From assembly GCF_964204645.1 (NCBI RefSeq), contig NC_134029.1, forward strand, positions 10,716,850 to 10,780,849: DNA of 64,000 nucleotides. Reading direction: 5' to 3'. The notes beneath the pieces are model-generated. The model had not been told where the DNA came from and ran no database searches. It worked only from the letters and a program-made list of their open reading frames with translations. This document shows, in pieces, positions 55,704 to 64,000 of this stretch (position 1 is the stretch's first letter; each line of letters starts with the position of its first letter). The translations under genes were made by a program, and so were the position numbers. This DNA is from Tubulanus polymorphus. Lineage: Eukaryota; Nemertea; Palaeonemertea; Tubulaniformes; Tubulanidae.

Positions 55704-57418
55704 ATGGATGAAGAAATTCCATTGGATGTCATGGATCCTTTAGATGAACCTGGTATAAGTGATGAACCACAACCTGATTTTAATGAAACTAATATTGATA
55801 ATGATGATTGATCAGCATATAATACTAATTTAGGTGAAGATGATTCTAGTGGGCCTATATTATATGATTATGATGAATTTAAAGATGATACTAAAACATG
55901 TGAAAAATTAATAGATTATTTAAGAACCCGCGATAAGATAATAATTAAAACTAGACCAGAAAGAAAAGAGTTAATTGATAGATTAGAAAAAACAAAAAAC
56001 CCTAAATTGGAATTATTATTATACATAAAACATAGTGTAACAAATACAGTTATTGAAGAATTATTACCAAAAAATATAACATATAACATTGAACCAGAAG
56101 ATATTTCAGAACAAATTAGAAAAGATGATCCACATTTCATGAATAATTTAGAATTTAAAAATGATACATGGTATTATAATGTTGAATTTAAATAACAAAC
56201 TGTATCAATTCAATCATCTAAAATGGGACAAGAAAATATGTACCATCCTGAAATGCGAGCAAGATCTACAATTGAACGTGCAAAAGGTGGTTTAGAATTT
56301 CTCAGAATTATATGGAATGCACTCGATAGAATAAATGAAAAAGAACCAATTCCGAATATTGATATTAACAATTATTCACCATTTAAAAATCCAAATCCAA
56401 ATCCTACTTATGATCCAGAAATGGAAGATTTTGCAGATCGATTAGATAGATTAAGATCTTCAACACCAGAAACATCGAGAAGAGATATTCAACAAATTGA
56501 TTATTATTCAAGTCAATTACAATTAGTATAAGAAAAACAAATTGATAGATTAAGTGATACAGAAGAACAGATGAATAGTATGTTAGATACATCTGGTACT
56601 GAAACTGGAAAAAATCGAATGCAATCTTTACTAGAAAAAGGATTACTTGATTTAACTGATGAAGAATTTAAAAAAATTTCCTGAACAAGCACGTAGAGAA
56701 ATTAAAGGTATGCAAGAATCAGCTGGTGAAATTGCTAATATTAAGATGAGATTTTCTAAAATAACTATGTTAGATAAAGAATTAATTAATGCAAATGAAG
56801 AATTAAAACAATTAGAATTAAATAAAAATCTTCAAGTAATCGAGGAAGCTGATAATGAAAGCAAAAAGTTAGCTTTAGAAAAAGAAATAGATGATTTAAA
56901 ATATAACAAAGAATTACAGGAAAAAGAAAGAGATATATTATTAAAATCATATGATCTTAATCATATTAAAAAATTAAAAGTTATTTTTAAAGATTTAATA
57001 ATAAAACCAGATTCTAAAATATCATCGAAAGACAGAATAAAATTATTATTTAAATTAGAAGGAATAACAATTCTTTCAATTCTAACATCTGTAACTATGG
57101 TATTCACAACAATAGGTTTAGCCATATCAAATTCATTAAAATCTACACCAACTCCTAAAAAACCTGATAAACCTCCATATAATAATTCTATACAAGATAA
57201 AGTTAAGGATGGTTTAAAAAAAATTAGCAAAATATTTATGGGAACTATCTAAAAAATCTGCTGCAGCTTTACCTGGAGTTATTGCATCAATTGTTGGTTT
57301 TGTTTTAAAATCTGCTGGGAATATTCTTAACTTTGCTGCTGAACATATTATTTTATTTTTAATTACAGTTGTAAGTGCTATTATTTTTGGGTTAGTGAAT
57401 ATGATAAAAAATAAATAA
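55704..57418 (+). pseudogene. Coiled-coil membrane protein pseudogene, copy B
   Basis: Counterpart of 5772-7445. TAAATG start with T5 and a 6-nt spacer. In-frame stops at about 55809, 56193 and 56529 and frame changes at about 56670 and 57225. Unlike copy A, it keeps Leu at the site of A's nonsense. The Pro-rich linker is shorter (TPTPKKPDKPP) and both C-terminal hydrophobic segments are readable. Confidence 0.78.
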
Positions 57419-57438
57419 TTAATTTTTTTGTTAAATAA

Positions 57439-58686
57439 ATGAGTGGGAGTTATATAAATCCTTCTAAGAATCCTAGAATATCTAATGCTATTAAAGCAGA
57501 GAGATCTCATCATATAATTACTCATAACCCTTCTAATATTAATCCTGATGAAACTTTATATGTTAGAATCCCGAGATTAAATCAAAATACTTTTTATGTT
57601 CCAAATAGTATTTATTTATTAGCTGATATAAATGTAACTGGTAATAATAATAATTATGTTGTTGATAATGTTGGAAGATATTTGATTAAAAAATTAACTA
57701 TAAAGATTGGTCAAGAAACAGTTTTCTCATTAGATGATTATAATTTATTTATGTATTATAAAGATTTATGGTTAACTAAAGAAAATAGGTATAATATGAT
57801 ATTTCAAGGCATCCAATCAGAAAACCAAAATGAATTAAGATTAGAAGCTAATAATGCAGTAGTAACTAATGACGTAGATAATTTGATCAAACAGATTTAT
57901 GGAAGCAAATATAAAATTCCATTAGACTTTGAATTGATAAATAATAATGCACCTTTATATAAATATGCAATACAAGAAGATATTTTATTCGAAATAACAT
58001 TTGCTCCTGTTAATGAATTTTTAATATCAATTATAATTAAAGATATGGGTTATAAATTATCGAATATATGTTTAGAATATGATACAGTAACTGATGAAAA
58101 TATTTCAAGTATAATTCAAACACAATACAATCAGGGATTTTCATTATTATATGATTATATTGATAAATTTAAAACTGTAACTATTAATGCACATGATGAA
58201 ATTATTAATGAGAATATTAACTTCCCAAGAAGATCTATTAAAGGTATATTAATATTTTTCACAATTGCAACATATTCTAATGGTGCAATAAATGTTGATT
58301 ATTATTATAATCCTGAAATAACAAAAGTAGAAATAACTATCAAAGGAATAGCAAATAAAATATTTTGCCAAGGAATGAGAATGATAGATCAGTGACCAGA
58401 AATTAGACAACATTTTATGAATGAAAAAGTAAAATCATCTGAAAATTGTAATATTAATCAAATTGATTTATTATACCGGTAATAAATATGCACTATGGTT
58501 AGATTTTAGAACAACAGAGGATAATTCATTACATGGTTCTGGGAAAAAACTACAGAACACAAGATGGAATACAATTATTCATGAAAAAGAAAAAAAGGAA
58601 GCTTAAATTTTAAAATGCACATTTACATCATATCTGACGCGCAATTAAATATCATAAATCCTCAATTGAATAGTGTTATGAATTAA
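57439..58686 (+). pseudogene. MCP pseudogene, copy B
   Basis: 318 residues are open from TAAATG (T7, 6-nt spacer). A TGG-to-TGA change then ends the frame at 58393-58395, and indels at about 58470 and 58550-58600 scramble the C-terminus, which still ends NSVMN. RRSIKGILIFF is intact. Confidence 0.85.
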
Positions 58687-58718
58687 AATTTTAATTTTAA
58701 TAAAAATATTTATAATAA

Positions 58719-59891
58719 ATGGAAGGAGGAATATATGAAATACAAAGTCCAAGTGCAATGATATCAGATATATATTATATAATACCTTATGATGAATATA
58801 GTAAGTATTTTGGAGATTACTTTAATCAATTCAAATATAGAAAAAAGTAAAATAGATAATAATATTGAAACAAAAATAGAAGATAATATTGAACCTAAAA
58901 CAGAAGATAATATTGAATCTAAAATAGAAGATAATATTGATTCTACATCTAATAATAATGAAAATATAGATATTATACCTTCTACATCGAATGATGATAA
59001 GATTGAACCTGATATCAAAACCAAAAAGACAAATGAAGAATATTGTGACTTATGTAAGAAATATATATCATATAAAAATTGGGCATCACATAAGAAATCA
59101 AAGAAACATGTAGAAAAAGTAAAGAATAATAATGATAATAATATATCTGATAGTAATATAATAGATAATTTAATAAATAATGTTAATACAATTGAAACTA
59201 ATGATACCATAGATAATATAACAGATAATGTAATAAATAATGTTAACCCAATTGAAACTAATTATAATGATATAACAGATAATGAAATAATTGATTATTC
59301 TAAAAACATTGTAACATTTGTAATTTAGATATTTCTGAAAGTAATTTTTCTAAACATAAAAAATCTCAGGTGCATATAGAAAATGAAAGGAAATTGGAAG
59401 AAATAGAAAGAAATAAAACGTGTCAATATTGTAATAAGAAAATTGAACCTGTTGATGAAAATACTCATTATAAATCAAAATTACATCTAATTAATGTTTA
59501 TAAAATAGCGAGTATGATACCATTGTTAAATAACCCAAAGAATTATATTAAATATTTTAATCCTAAAACTAACCAATATTCTATATTCTATAAGTTGTTA
59601 TTTGATAAATTATTAGCTTATGCAGAAGATAATCCTGAACAAATATATAAATTATTATATTTTAGAAAAATAGATTTGAGTTATCTAATAAAAAATTTTG
59701 GATATCATTTTGATTTTTATTATGATGATTTTGATGAATACTTTGAAAAATTAAGAAAAGAAGCTAATATACCTACTAATTATTGTTTAAAGATGACTCG
59801 ACTAGAATTAATAAATCTACCTAAGAATTATGGTGAATTAGATATAAACAAAGATGATTTTATAAATGTATTAGAAACAAAATTAGAATAA
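58719..59891 (+). pseudogene. Zinc-finger protein pseudogene, copy B
   Basis: TAAATG start. A stop at about 58848 and frame changes near 58850 and 59325 occur. YCDLCKKYISYKNWASHKKSKKH and CQYCNKKIEP..HYKSKLH fingers are present, and the C-terminal 170 residues are open. The number of NIETKIED-type repeats differs from copy A. Confidence 0.75.
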
Positions 59892-59906
59892 TTATTATAA
59901 AACTAT

Positions 59907-60009
59907 TTATATATCTATATACTAGACGTACGTAAGAATCTTGGTAAGAATCCAAGAATCCAAGAAATCTTACTTTCTTACTCGTACGTCTAGTACATAG
60001 ATATATAAA
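59907..60009. repeat. Intergenic hairpin B1
   Basis: Arms ATTTATATATCT..ACTAGACGTACG and the complement, inner GTAAGAATCTTGG repeats; same family as 2941-3041. Confidence 0.85.
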
Positions 60010-60163
60010 TTAGTTTTCATAAAAAAAATTAAAAACATAAATTATTAAAGTATAGAAATAGTTACAATATAATCTATTTTTATTTTTATTAAGAAAAACA
60101 TAATTTATTCATTTTTATATATTTCATTTAATAGTTTATATTTAGAATAATTATTGTAAAACT

Positions 60164-60256
60164 ATTTATATATCTATATACTAGACGTACGTAAGAATCT
60201 TGGTAAGAATCTTGGTAAGAATTCTTACTCGTACATCTAGTACATAGATATATAAA
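60164..60256. repeat. Intergenic hairpin B2
   Basis: Same arms, with ACATCTAGT in place of ACGTCTAGT on the right. Preceded by a copy of the TTTAGAATAATTATTGTAAAACTATTTATA context of B1, so the unit was duplicated with its flank. Confidence 0.8.
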
Positions 60257-60391
60257 CAGTTTCAGAATAATTATTCTAAATATAAATTATATATATATAT
60301 TTGTACCCCTGTGTAAACATAAATTATAAACATAAATTATAAACATAGTTTTAATATATAATTTATTCATTATTATATATTTCATTTAATA

Positions 60392-60506
60392 ATTTATATA
60401 TCTATGTACTAGATGTACGAGTAAGAATCCAAGAATTCTTACTTTCTTACTCTCTTGGCAAGAATCTTGGATTCTTACTCGAACGTCTAGTACATAGATG
60501 TATAAA
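60392..60506. repeat. Intergenic hairpin B3
   Basis: Arms ACTAGATGTACGAG.. and ..CTCGAACGTCTAGT; the inner part is like copy A's hairpin. It lies right after the ATPase stop. Confidence 0.8.
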
Positions 60507-60529
60507 TAGTTTCTATAATATTTCAAATT

Positions 60530-61144
60530 TTATTTTATAAATTTATATTCATAGGGAAATTGTAGTCTCGGAAGTAATTTTGAACCTTTATTATTCTTTA
60601 ATTTATTCATATATTCATCATGTAATTCAGTAGGTATAATTTGATTTTCTTCCAATGATTGTTGCATTGATTTTCTATCTTTATTGTAGAATAAAACTAA
60701 AAATCTTATATTCTCCCTAAAGTCTTTCACAATTGAATTATATTTTTGATTTAAAACCCATGTTGTTATCCCAAAATGTCTCCCAGAGAAAGCTAAATAA
60801 CATAACTCACTTTCTCTATCTTTTGAATCATGTAAATTAGCGCGTAAATCATCTATAATGAATAATGTATTTGAACCTTTATAAATATCAATTGCTATTC
60901 TAATACAATTATCTAAAAATGCTTTTACTGTTTTAGGATCTAATATAATAAACTTTTTTATCTTAACTATATCTCTATTATATGTTTTATTCATGTCATA
61001 AGTAGGACAGAATAATATCATATTATCAAAATGATTCTTATAAATAGTTTCTAACAAGTCTAATATGAAATGTGTTTTACCACAGTTGGTTACCCCAGTA
61101 ACTAAGATATTATGCGGTTCAAATATAAATAAATCTTTATACAT
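60530..61144 (-). CDS. A32/FtsK-HerA-like packaging ATPase, 204 aa, intact
   Basis: The only unbroken ATPase of the window. P-loop G17-VTNCGKT with Lys23 and Thr24; Walker B TLFIIDD near residue 90; SGRHFGITTWVLNQ; and a basic C-terminus. It would couple ATP hydrolysis to loading DNA into the capsid. The length fits the short Maverick ATPases. TAAATG start, with the first eight bases overlapping the integrase stop region. It faces the zinc-finger gene across the hairpin cluster. Confidence 0.88.
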   Translation of the reverse strand: MYKDLFIFEPHNILVTGVTNCGKTHFILDLLETIYKNHFDNMILFCPTYDMNKTYNRDIVKIKKFIILDPKTVKAFLDNCIRIAIDIYKGSNTLFIIDDLRANLHDSKDRESELCYLAFSGRHFGITTWVLNQKYNSIVKDFRENIRFLVLFYNKDRKSMQQSLEENQIIPTELHDEYMNKLKNNKGSKLLPRLQFPYEYKFIK

Positions 61145-62221
61145 TTATTCTTTTAATTTTACTAGATAAAATCCATTCATTAAATTCATCATCATACCCT
61201 TTATATTTCACCAAAGAATACTTTTTTCCTTTAAGAGTTTTTGTGTTCAATACTTTTTCTATTTTGTATTCTATTTCATCTGGATTTGGTACAAGTGATA
61301 ATTCTTGTTCATAAAAATAACCTAATATTTCTTCATCTTTTAAATCTTCTAATTCATAAACAAATGGTTTAGTAAGCATTATCTTTTTAATTTTAAATAT
61401 TTCTTCAGTAAAATTTGGGGTATAACCTTTATAAAAGGTTTTTCGATATTTAGATATTCTAACATGTTGTCCAATTTTAGATTTAGGTTCTCCAAAATCA
61501 TGTGTAACAAACGCTCCATATAAATTATTCCAAACTATTTCTGAATTATCTTCTTTTCTAGCTTGTATAGGTTTCATATTTATAGAACTATGCTTAGAAT
61601 TATTATAACCTTTCACTAAATCATCTAACACATCGATATATTTATATGTTTCATTAGCAGTAAAATATTTCCACATTCTAGTTTTCAATGTTTTATTAAA
61701 TATTTCTATAATAGATGCTTTTTTATCTGAATGTGTTGAAAAATAATCTACATCGTTATCAGATAATAGTTTTTTAAAATGTTTATTATAGAATTCCTTA
61801 CCTTCATCAAATTGTATCTTACCTGGAATAGCTTCTTTAAATATATTCTTAAAAGCATTTGTAACTTCTATACCAGTTTTATTTTGATTGGAATTGACCA
61901 TGCGTATCTACTGAATATGTCTATGACATTTAATATCCAGAAATATCCTCTGTTGTATTCTTCTAAGTTCTTCATATCAATCAAATCTGCTTGCCATTGT
62001 TGATCAATATATGAAACCATAACTTTTCTTGTCAAATAATTTTTATTCATTTTCTTATGGATTTGATATGTTGGTTGATTTTGTAACCATAATCTTAGTT
62101 CACTATATTTTATATTTTCTTTATCAGATTTAATTTTATCCCATAATTCTGTAACACTAGAATATGATACTTCACTCTCTGGGTTATAATATAACTCTCT
62201 TAAATATTGTTCTTTTTTCAT
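61137..62221 (-). pseudogene. Chromodomain integrase, one frameshift, copy B
   Basis: Same domain order as copy A. A single A missing near 61888 splits it into 61868-62221 and 61137-61901. The catalytic Asp (WQADLIDM), Asp (QFDEGKEF) and Glu (SIIEIFN) are all present, with the chromodomain VKYKGYDDEFNEW. It lacks the GAVWHPHGDI insertion of copy A. The start context is AAGATG. Confidence 0.88.
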
Positions 62222-62245
62222 CTTATTTTAATCCATCAATAATAA

Positions 62246-62590
62246 TTAAGATTTAGTTTCAGTGATTTTTTCATTTGACTTATTTTCTGGTATAACAGGT
62301 TTATCATCAGAATCATTATTATTAGATTTGAATTTAGATTTATATATTACACCGGAGAATATAATAATTGTGATTAACCCAACTGTAATATATAAGTAAT
62401 TATTTCTTCCACTATAAGAAGAATCAGATGGATTATCATTCGAATCAATATCAGATAATTTCTGTGATTCATTTATATCAGTTAATTTCTTTTTCTTAGC
62501 TTTTTTTAATTCTGCAGATCTTTTACCTAATTCGCTTGCCCATTTAATTTGTTTCTCGGATCTAGTATTTTTCTTAACATCATCACTCAT
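62246..62590 (-). CDS. Basic single-pass membrane protein, 114 aa
   Basis: Intact version of the gene broken in copy A. Lys/Arg-rich residues 5-37 (KKNTRSEKQIKWASELGKR) could bind DNA. There is a Ser/Asn/Asp linker, a membrane segment (YITVGLITIIIFSGVIY) and a charged tail. Starts at TAAATG. The type recurs in animal Mavericks with unknown function. Confidence 0.6.
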   Translation of the reverse strand: MSDDVKKNTRSEKQIKWASELGKRSAELKKAKKKKLTDINESQKLSDIDSNDNPSDSSYSGRNNYLYITVGLITIIIFSGVIYKSKFKSNNNDSDDKPVIPENKSNEKITETKS

Positions 62591-62594
62591 TTAT

Positions 62595-63182
62595 TTAAGT
62601 TAATTTTTGTTCTGATTCAATATCACAGTGTGGGTGCCGCAAGGCACCATCTTCTGAATTACTTTTATCTTTACATACTATAGGTTTAATGTTAGAAAAT
62701 GTTATAACTCCAGTAGAAATTAATGTCATTATTCCACCTAATTGAAATGAAGCGTATACAACCCATTTCTGTAATTCTGTCATAACTAAGTAGTGATTTT
62801 TTAAATCACTATATAATTTATTTTCATCATCAATTGGTATTATCCGGTTACATAATTTAGAGTAACATTTTATAATACCATCACCAATAGAGTCATTTAT
62901 TCTAGCTAATCTAGCTTCTTCATATATTTTGAAATGTTTTATTACTTTATCTGGTTTCATGGCATCTAGTTCTTGAAAAGTTAAAATTCTATTTAAAAAC
63001 TCTTTAGATTTGCCGCCGGCAATTATTAATTCTAGATGGTGCTTAAATGTTAAATAGTATTCATAATCAATATTATCATTTTGAATACAATTAGAAACAA
63101 CTGTATCATTATTGCCAGTAATACCTAAATCCTCAATTGTCTTTTCAATATCGGCATTATTCTTATTAGATTTCTTTGACAT
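62595..63182 (-). CDS. Conserved Maverick membrane protein, 195 aa
   Basis: Counterpart of 197-805 with the same MKPDKVIKHFKIYEEARLAR motif and one hydrophobic segment near residue 145. The tail contains GALRHPHCDI, encoded by a GC-richer palindromic stretch (GGTGCC..GGCACC). The corresponding part of copy A differs, but copy A's integrase has the similar GAVWHPHGDI. Starts at TATAAATG. Confidence 0.6.
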   Translation of the reverse strand: MSKKSNKNNADIEKTIEDLGITGNNDTVVSNCIQNDNIDYEYYLTFKHHLELIIAGGKSKEFLNRILTFQELDAMKPDKVIKHFKIYEEARLARINDSIGDGIIKCYSKLCNRIIPIDDENKLYSDLKNHYLVMTELQKWVVYASFQLGGIMTLISTGVITFSNIKPIVCKDKSNSEDGALRHPHCDIESEQKLT

Positions 63183-63450
63183 TTATATTAGAGAAAAAAG
63201 CGAAAAAAAATATTATAAGTATTATAAGATGATACTAGTATCTCTTTGGGTTAATACTAAATTGACTAGGTTAGTTAAAGTTAAAGAAGTCTAGTATTAG
63301 TTATTGTTTTTTTAGTATTTTTTATTTCTGATATAAAGTATTCTCCTTTTGAAAAGAAATAATAGATTTTTGAAAAAATATAATAGAAATAATGGCTAGT
63401 TGAAGGTATGTAATTTTTAATATATTTTATTTGAATTCTATTTGATATCT
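63183..63450 (-). repeat. Terminal region of Maverick B
   Basis: Inverted match to 1-196; matching runs to the window edge (position 63415 pairs with base 1). 63395-63450 resembles the tandem units at 23885-24174. Exact terminus not fixed. Confidence 0.65.
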
Positions 63451-63559
63451 CACTACTTTTGTTTATCTATTAGGAGCAGTAATTATAACTGTCCAGATAA
63501 GTCATTTCGGATCCTTGATATCAAATTCCTGTAAACTATTCTTTAATCACTTATTATGG

Positions 63560-63785
63560 TGTTTGGGTCCGCTGGACCGTTAGAGGCTGGGCAACACAGC
63601 CAGTTCCACGAGGGTGTAGCAATATGTACACATTAGTATGTAGTTTAAATATCCACAGTAGAAATAAAACTGAATGAGTTGTATTTAGGTCCGTAAGACC
63701 GTTAGAGGCTGGGTGACGCAGCCAGTTCACGAGGGTGTAGCAATGTGACAATTATATCATTCACAGTAGAAATAAAAACGAGTAA
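63560..63785. repeat. Two-unit tandem repeat of about 123 bp
   Basis: GACCGTTAGAGGCTGGG..CGCAGCCAGTT..ACGAGGGTGTAGCAAT and ..CACAGTAGAAATAAAA occur twice, near 63574-63670 and 63698-63780. No gene; the rest to 64000 holds nothing I recognise. Confidence 0.75.
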
Positions 63786-64000
63786 TTCATATTGAGAATG
63801 TGAGGTACACATTGTGTTGTTTCTTTTATATATAGTAAACAGGCGTCGGTGTATGACTGTATTATATTGCAAGTCATTGCAAATAGTACTGATAGTCTAA
63901 TCAGATAGATGGCGTGTGTATCAGCAACACATTCGAGGCCTTACGGTGGCGGGTAGTAGTGAGAACCGATATGGATGTTAGATTTGTGCAAAGGTGGGAC

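Larger units (their letters stand above)
54125..63450 (-). mobile_element. Maverick/Polinton copy B, half element in inverted orientation
   Basis: Collinear with 1-9100 of copy A, reversed. The order from the right end is conserved membrane protein, basic membrane protein, integrase and ATPase (- strand), then convergent zinc-finger, MCP, coiled-coil, CATTGCG genes and the end of the 144-aa gene. It stops abruptly inside that gene, so PolB, minor capsid and the other small genes are missing. The terminal region extends past 63415, because 63416-63450 resembles tandem units in copy C. Confidence 0.92.

Noticed and set aside
58764-59210. 148-residue hydrophobic frame on the - strand looking like a membrane protein
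   Set aside because: Antisense of the repetitive zinc-finger gene; A+T-rich repeats give Ile/Leu/Ser-rich shadows.
63554-63751. 65-residue frame on the - strand
   Set aside because: Spans the two-unit tandem repeat; no conservation signal.

Overview
The window is eukaryotic nuclear DNA, most likely from an invertebrate animal. It is a graveyard of mobile elements rather than a host gene region. The animal assignment rests on the mix seen: three large Maverick/Polinton elements, a PIF/Harbinger element with spliced genes, a BEL/Pao retroelement, a Penelope-like element with a GIY-YIG domain, solo LTRs, and a THAP/DDE transposase beside a SWIM/YqaJ gene. Several of these genes show GT..AG introns. 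No rRNA, tRNA, CRISPR array or bacterial operon was seen. The species cannot be named from the sequence.

Layout. Maverick A (about 1-16519) is the most complete copy. On the + strand it carries a conserved membrane protein, a basic membrane protein, a chromodomain integrase and a packaging ATPase. Convergent to these, on the - strand, are a zinc-finger protein, the major capsid protein (MCP), a coiled-coil membrane protein, a CATTGCG-motif protein, five small proteins, a penton-like minor capsid protein, a small putative OB-fold protein, and a protein-primed family B DNA polymerase (PolB). A foldback element (16520-16913) and a Harbinger element (16940-20796, CTG target duplication) follow. 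Next come unassigned DNA with palindromes (20800-22000) and a BEL/Pao remnant (22000-23455). Maverick C (about 23455-41375, - strand) is badly decayed. It is pierced by a pogo/Tigger-like MITE, two solo LTRs and an 838-bp element with a 6-bp duplication, and it carries an extra zinc-ribbon gene that A lacks at that place. From 41640 to 50000 lie a HECT-like gene, a SWIM/YqaJ nuclease-like gene, a THAP-DDE (ISL2EU-like) transposase and a multi-exon rve-integrase gene. A long-TIR element with a 9-bp duplication (Mutator-like, 50237-52612), a Harbinger-type MITE and a 5'-truncated Penelope-like element follow. Maverick B (54125-about 63450) is the inverted counterpart of the left 9 kb of A. The last 550 bp hold a two-unit tandem repeat.

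How the Maverick genes work together: PolB replicates a linear DNA with terminal repeats, integrase inserts it, the ATPase would package it, and MCP plus minor capsid protein would build an icosahedral particle. So these are endogenised virus-like elements. Every copy has stops or indels. Many are single-base changes in A/T runs, so some could be assembly errors, but nonsense substitutions and nested insertions show real decay.

Most interesting points: (1) a full-length intein with a LAGLIDADG endonuclease splits the YxDTDS active-site motif of PolB in both copies A and C; (2) almost every Maverick gene except PolB and integrase starts with TAAATG, often preceded by a T-run and a 6-7 nt spacer, which is the architecture of poxvirus late promoters; (3) copy C carries a zinc-ribbon gene whose layout resembles the poxvirus-type late transcription factor VLTF3; (4) a family of hairpins sits only between the two convergent gene blocks.
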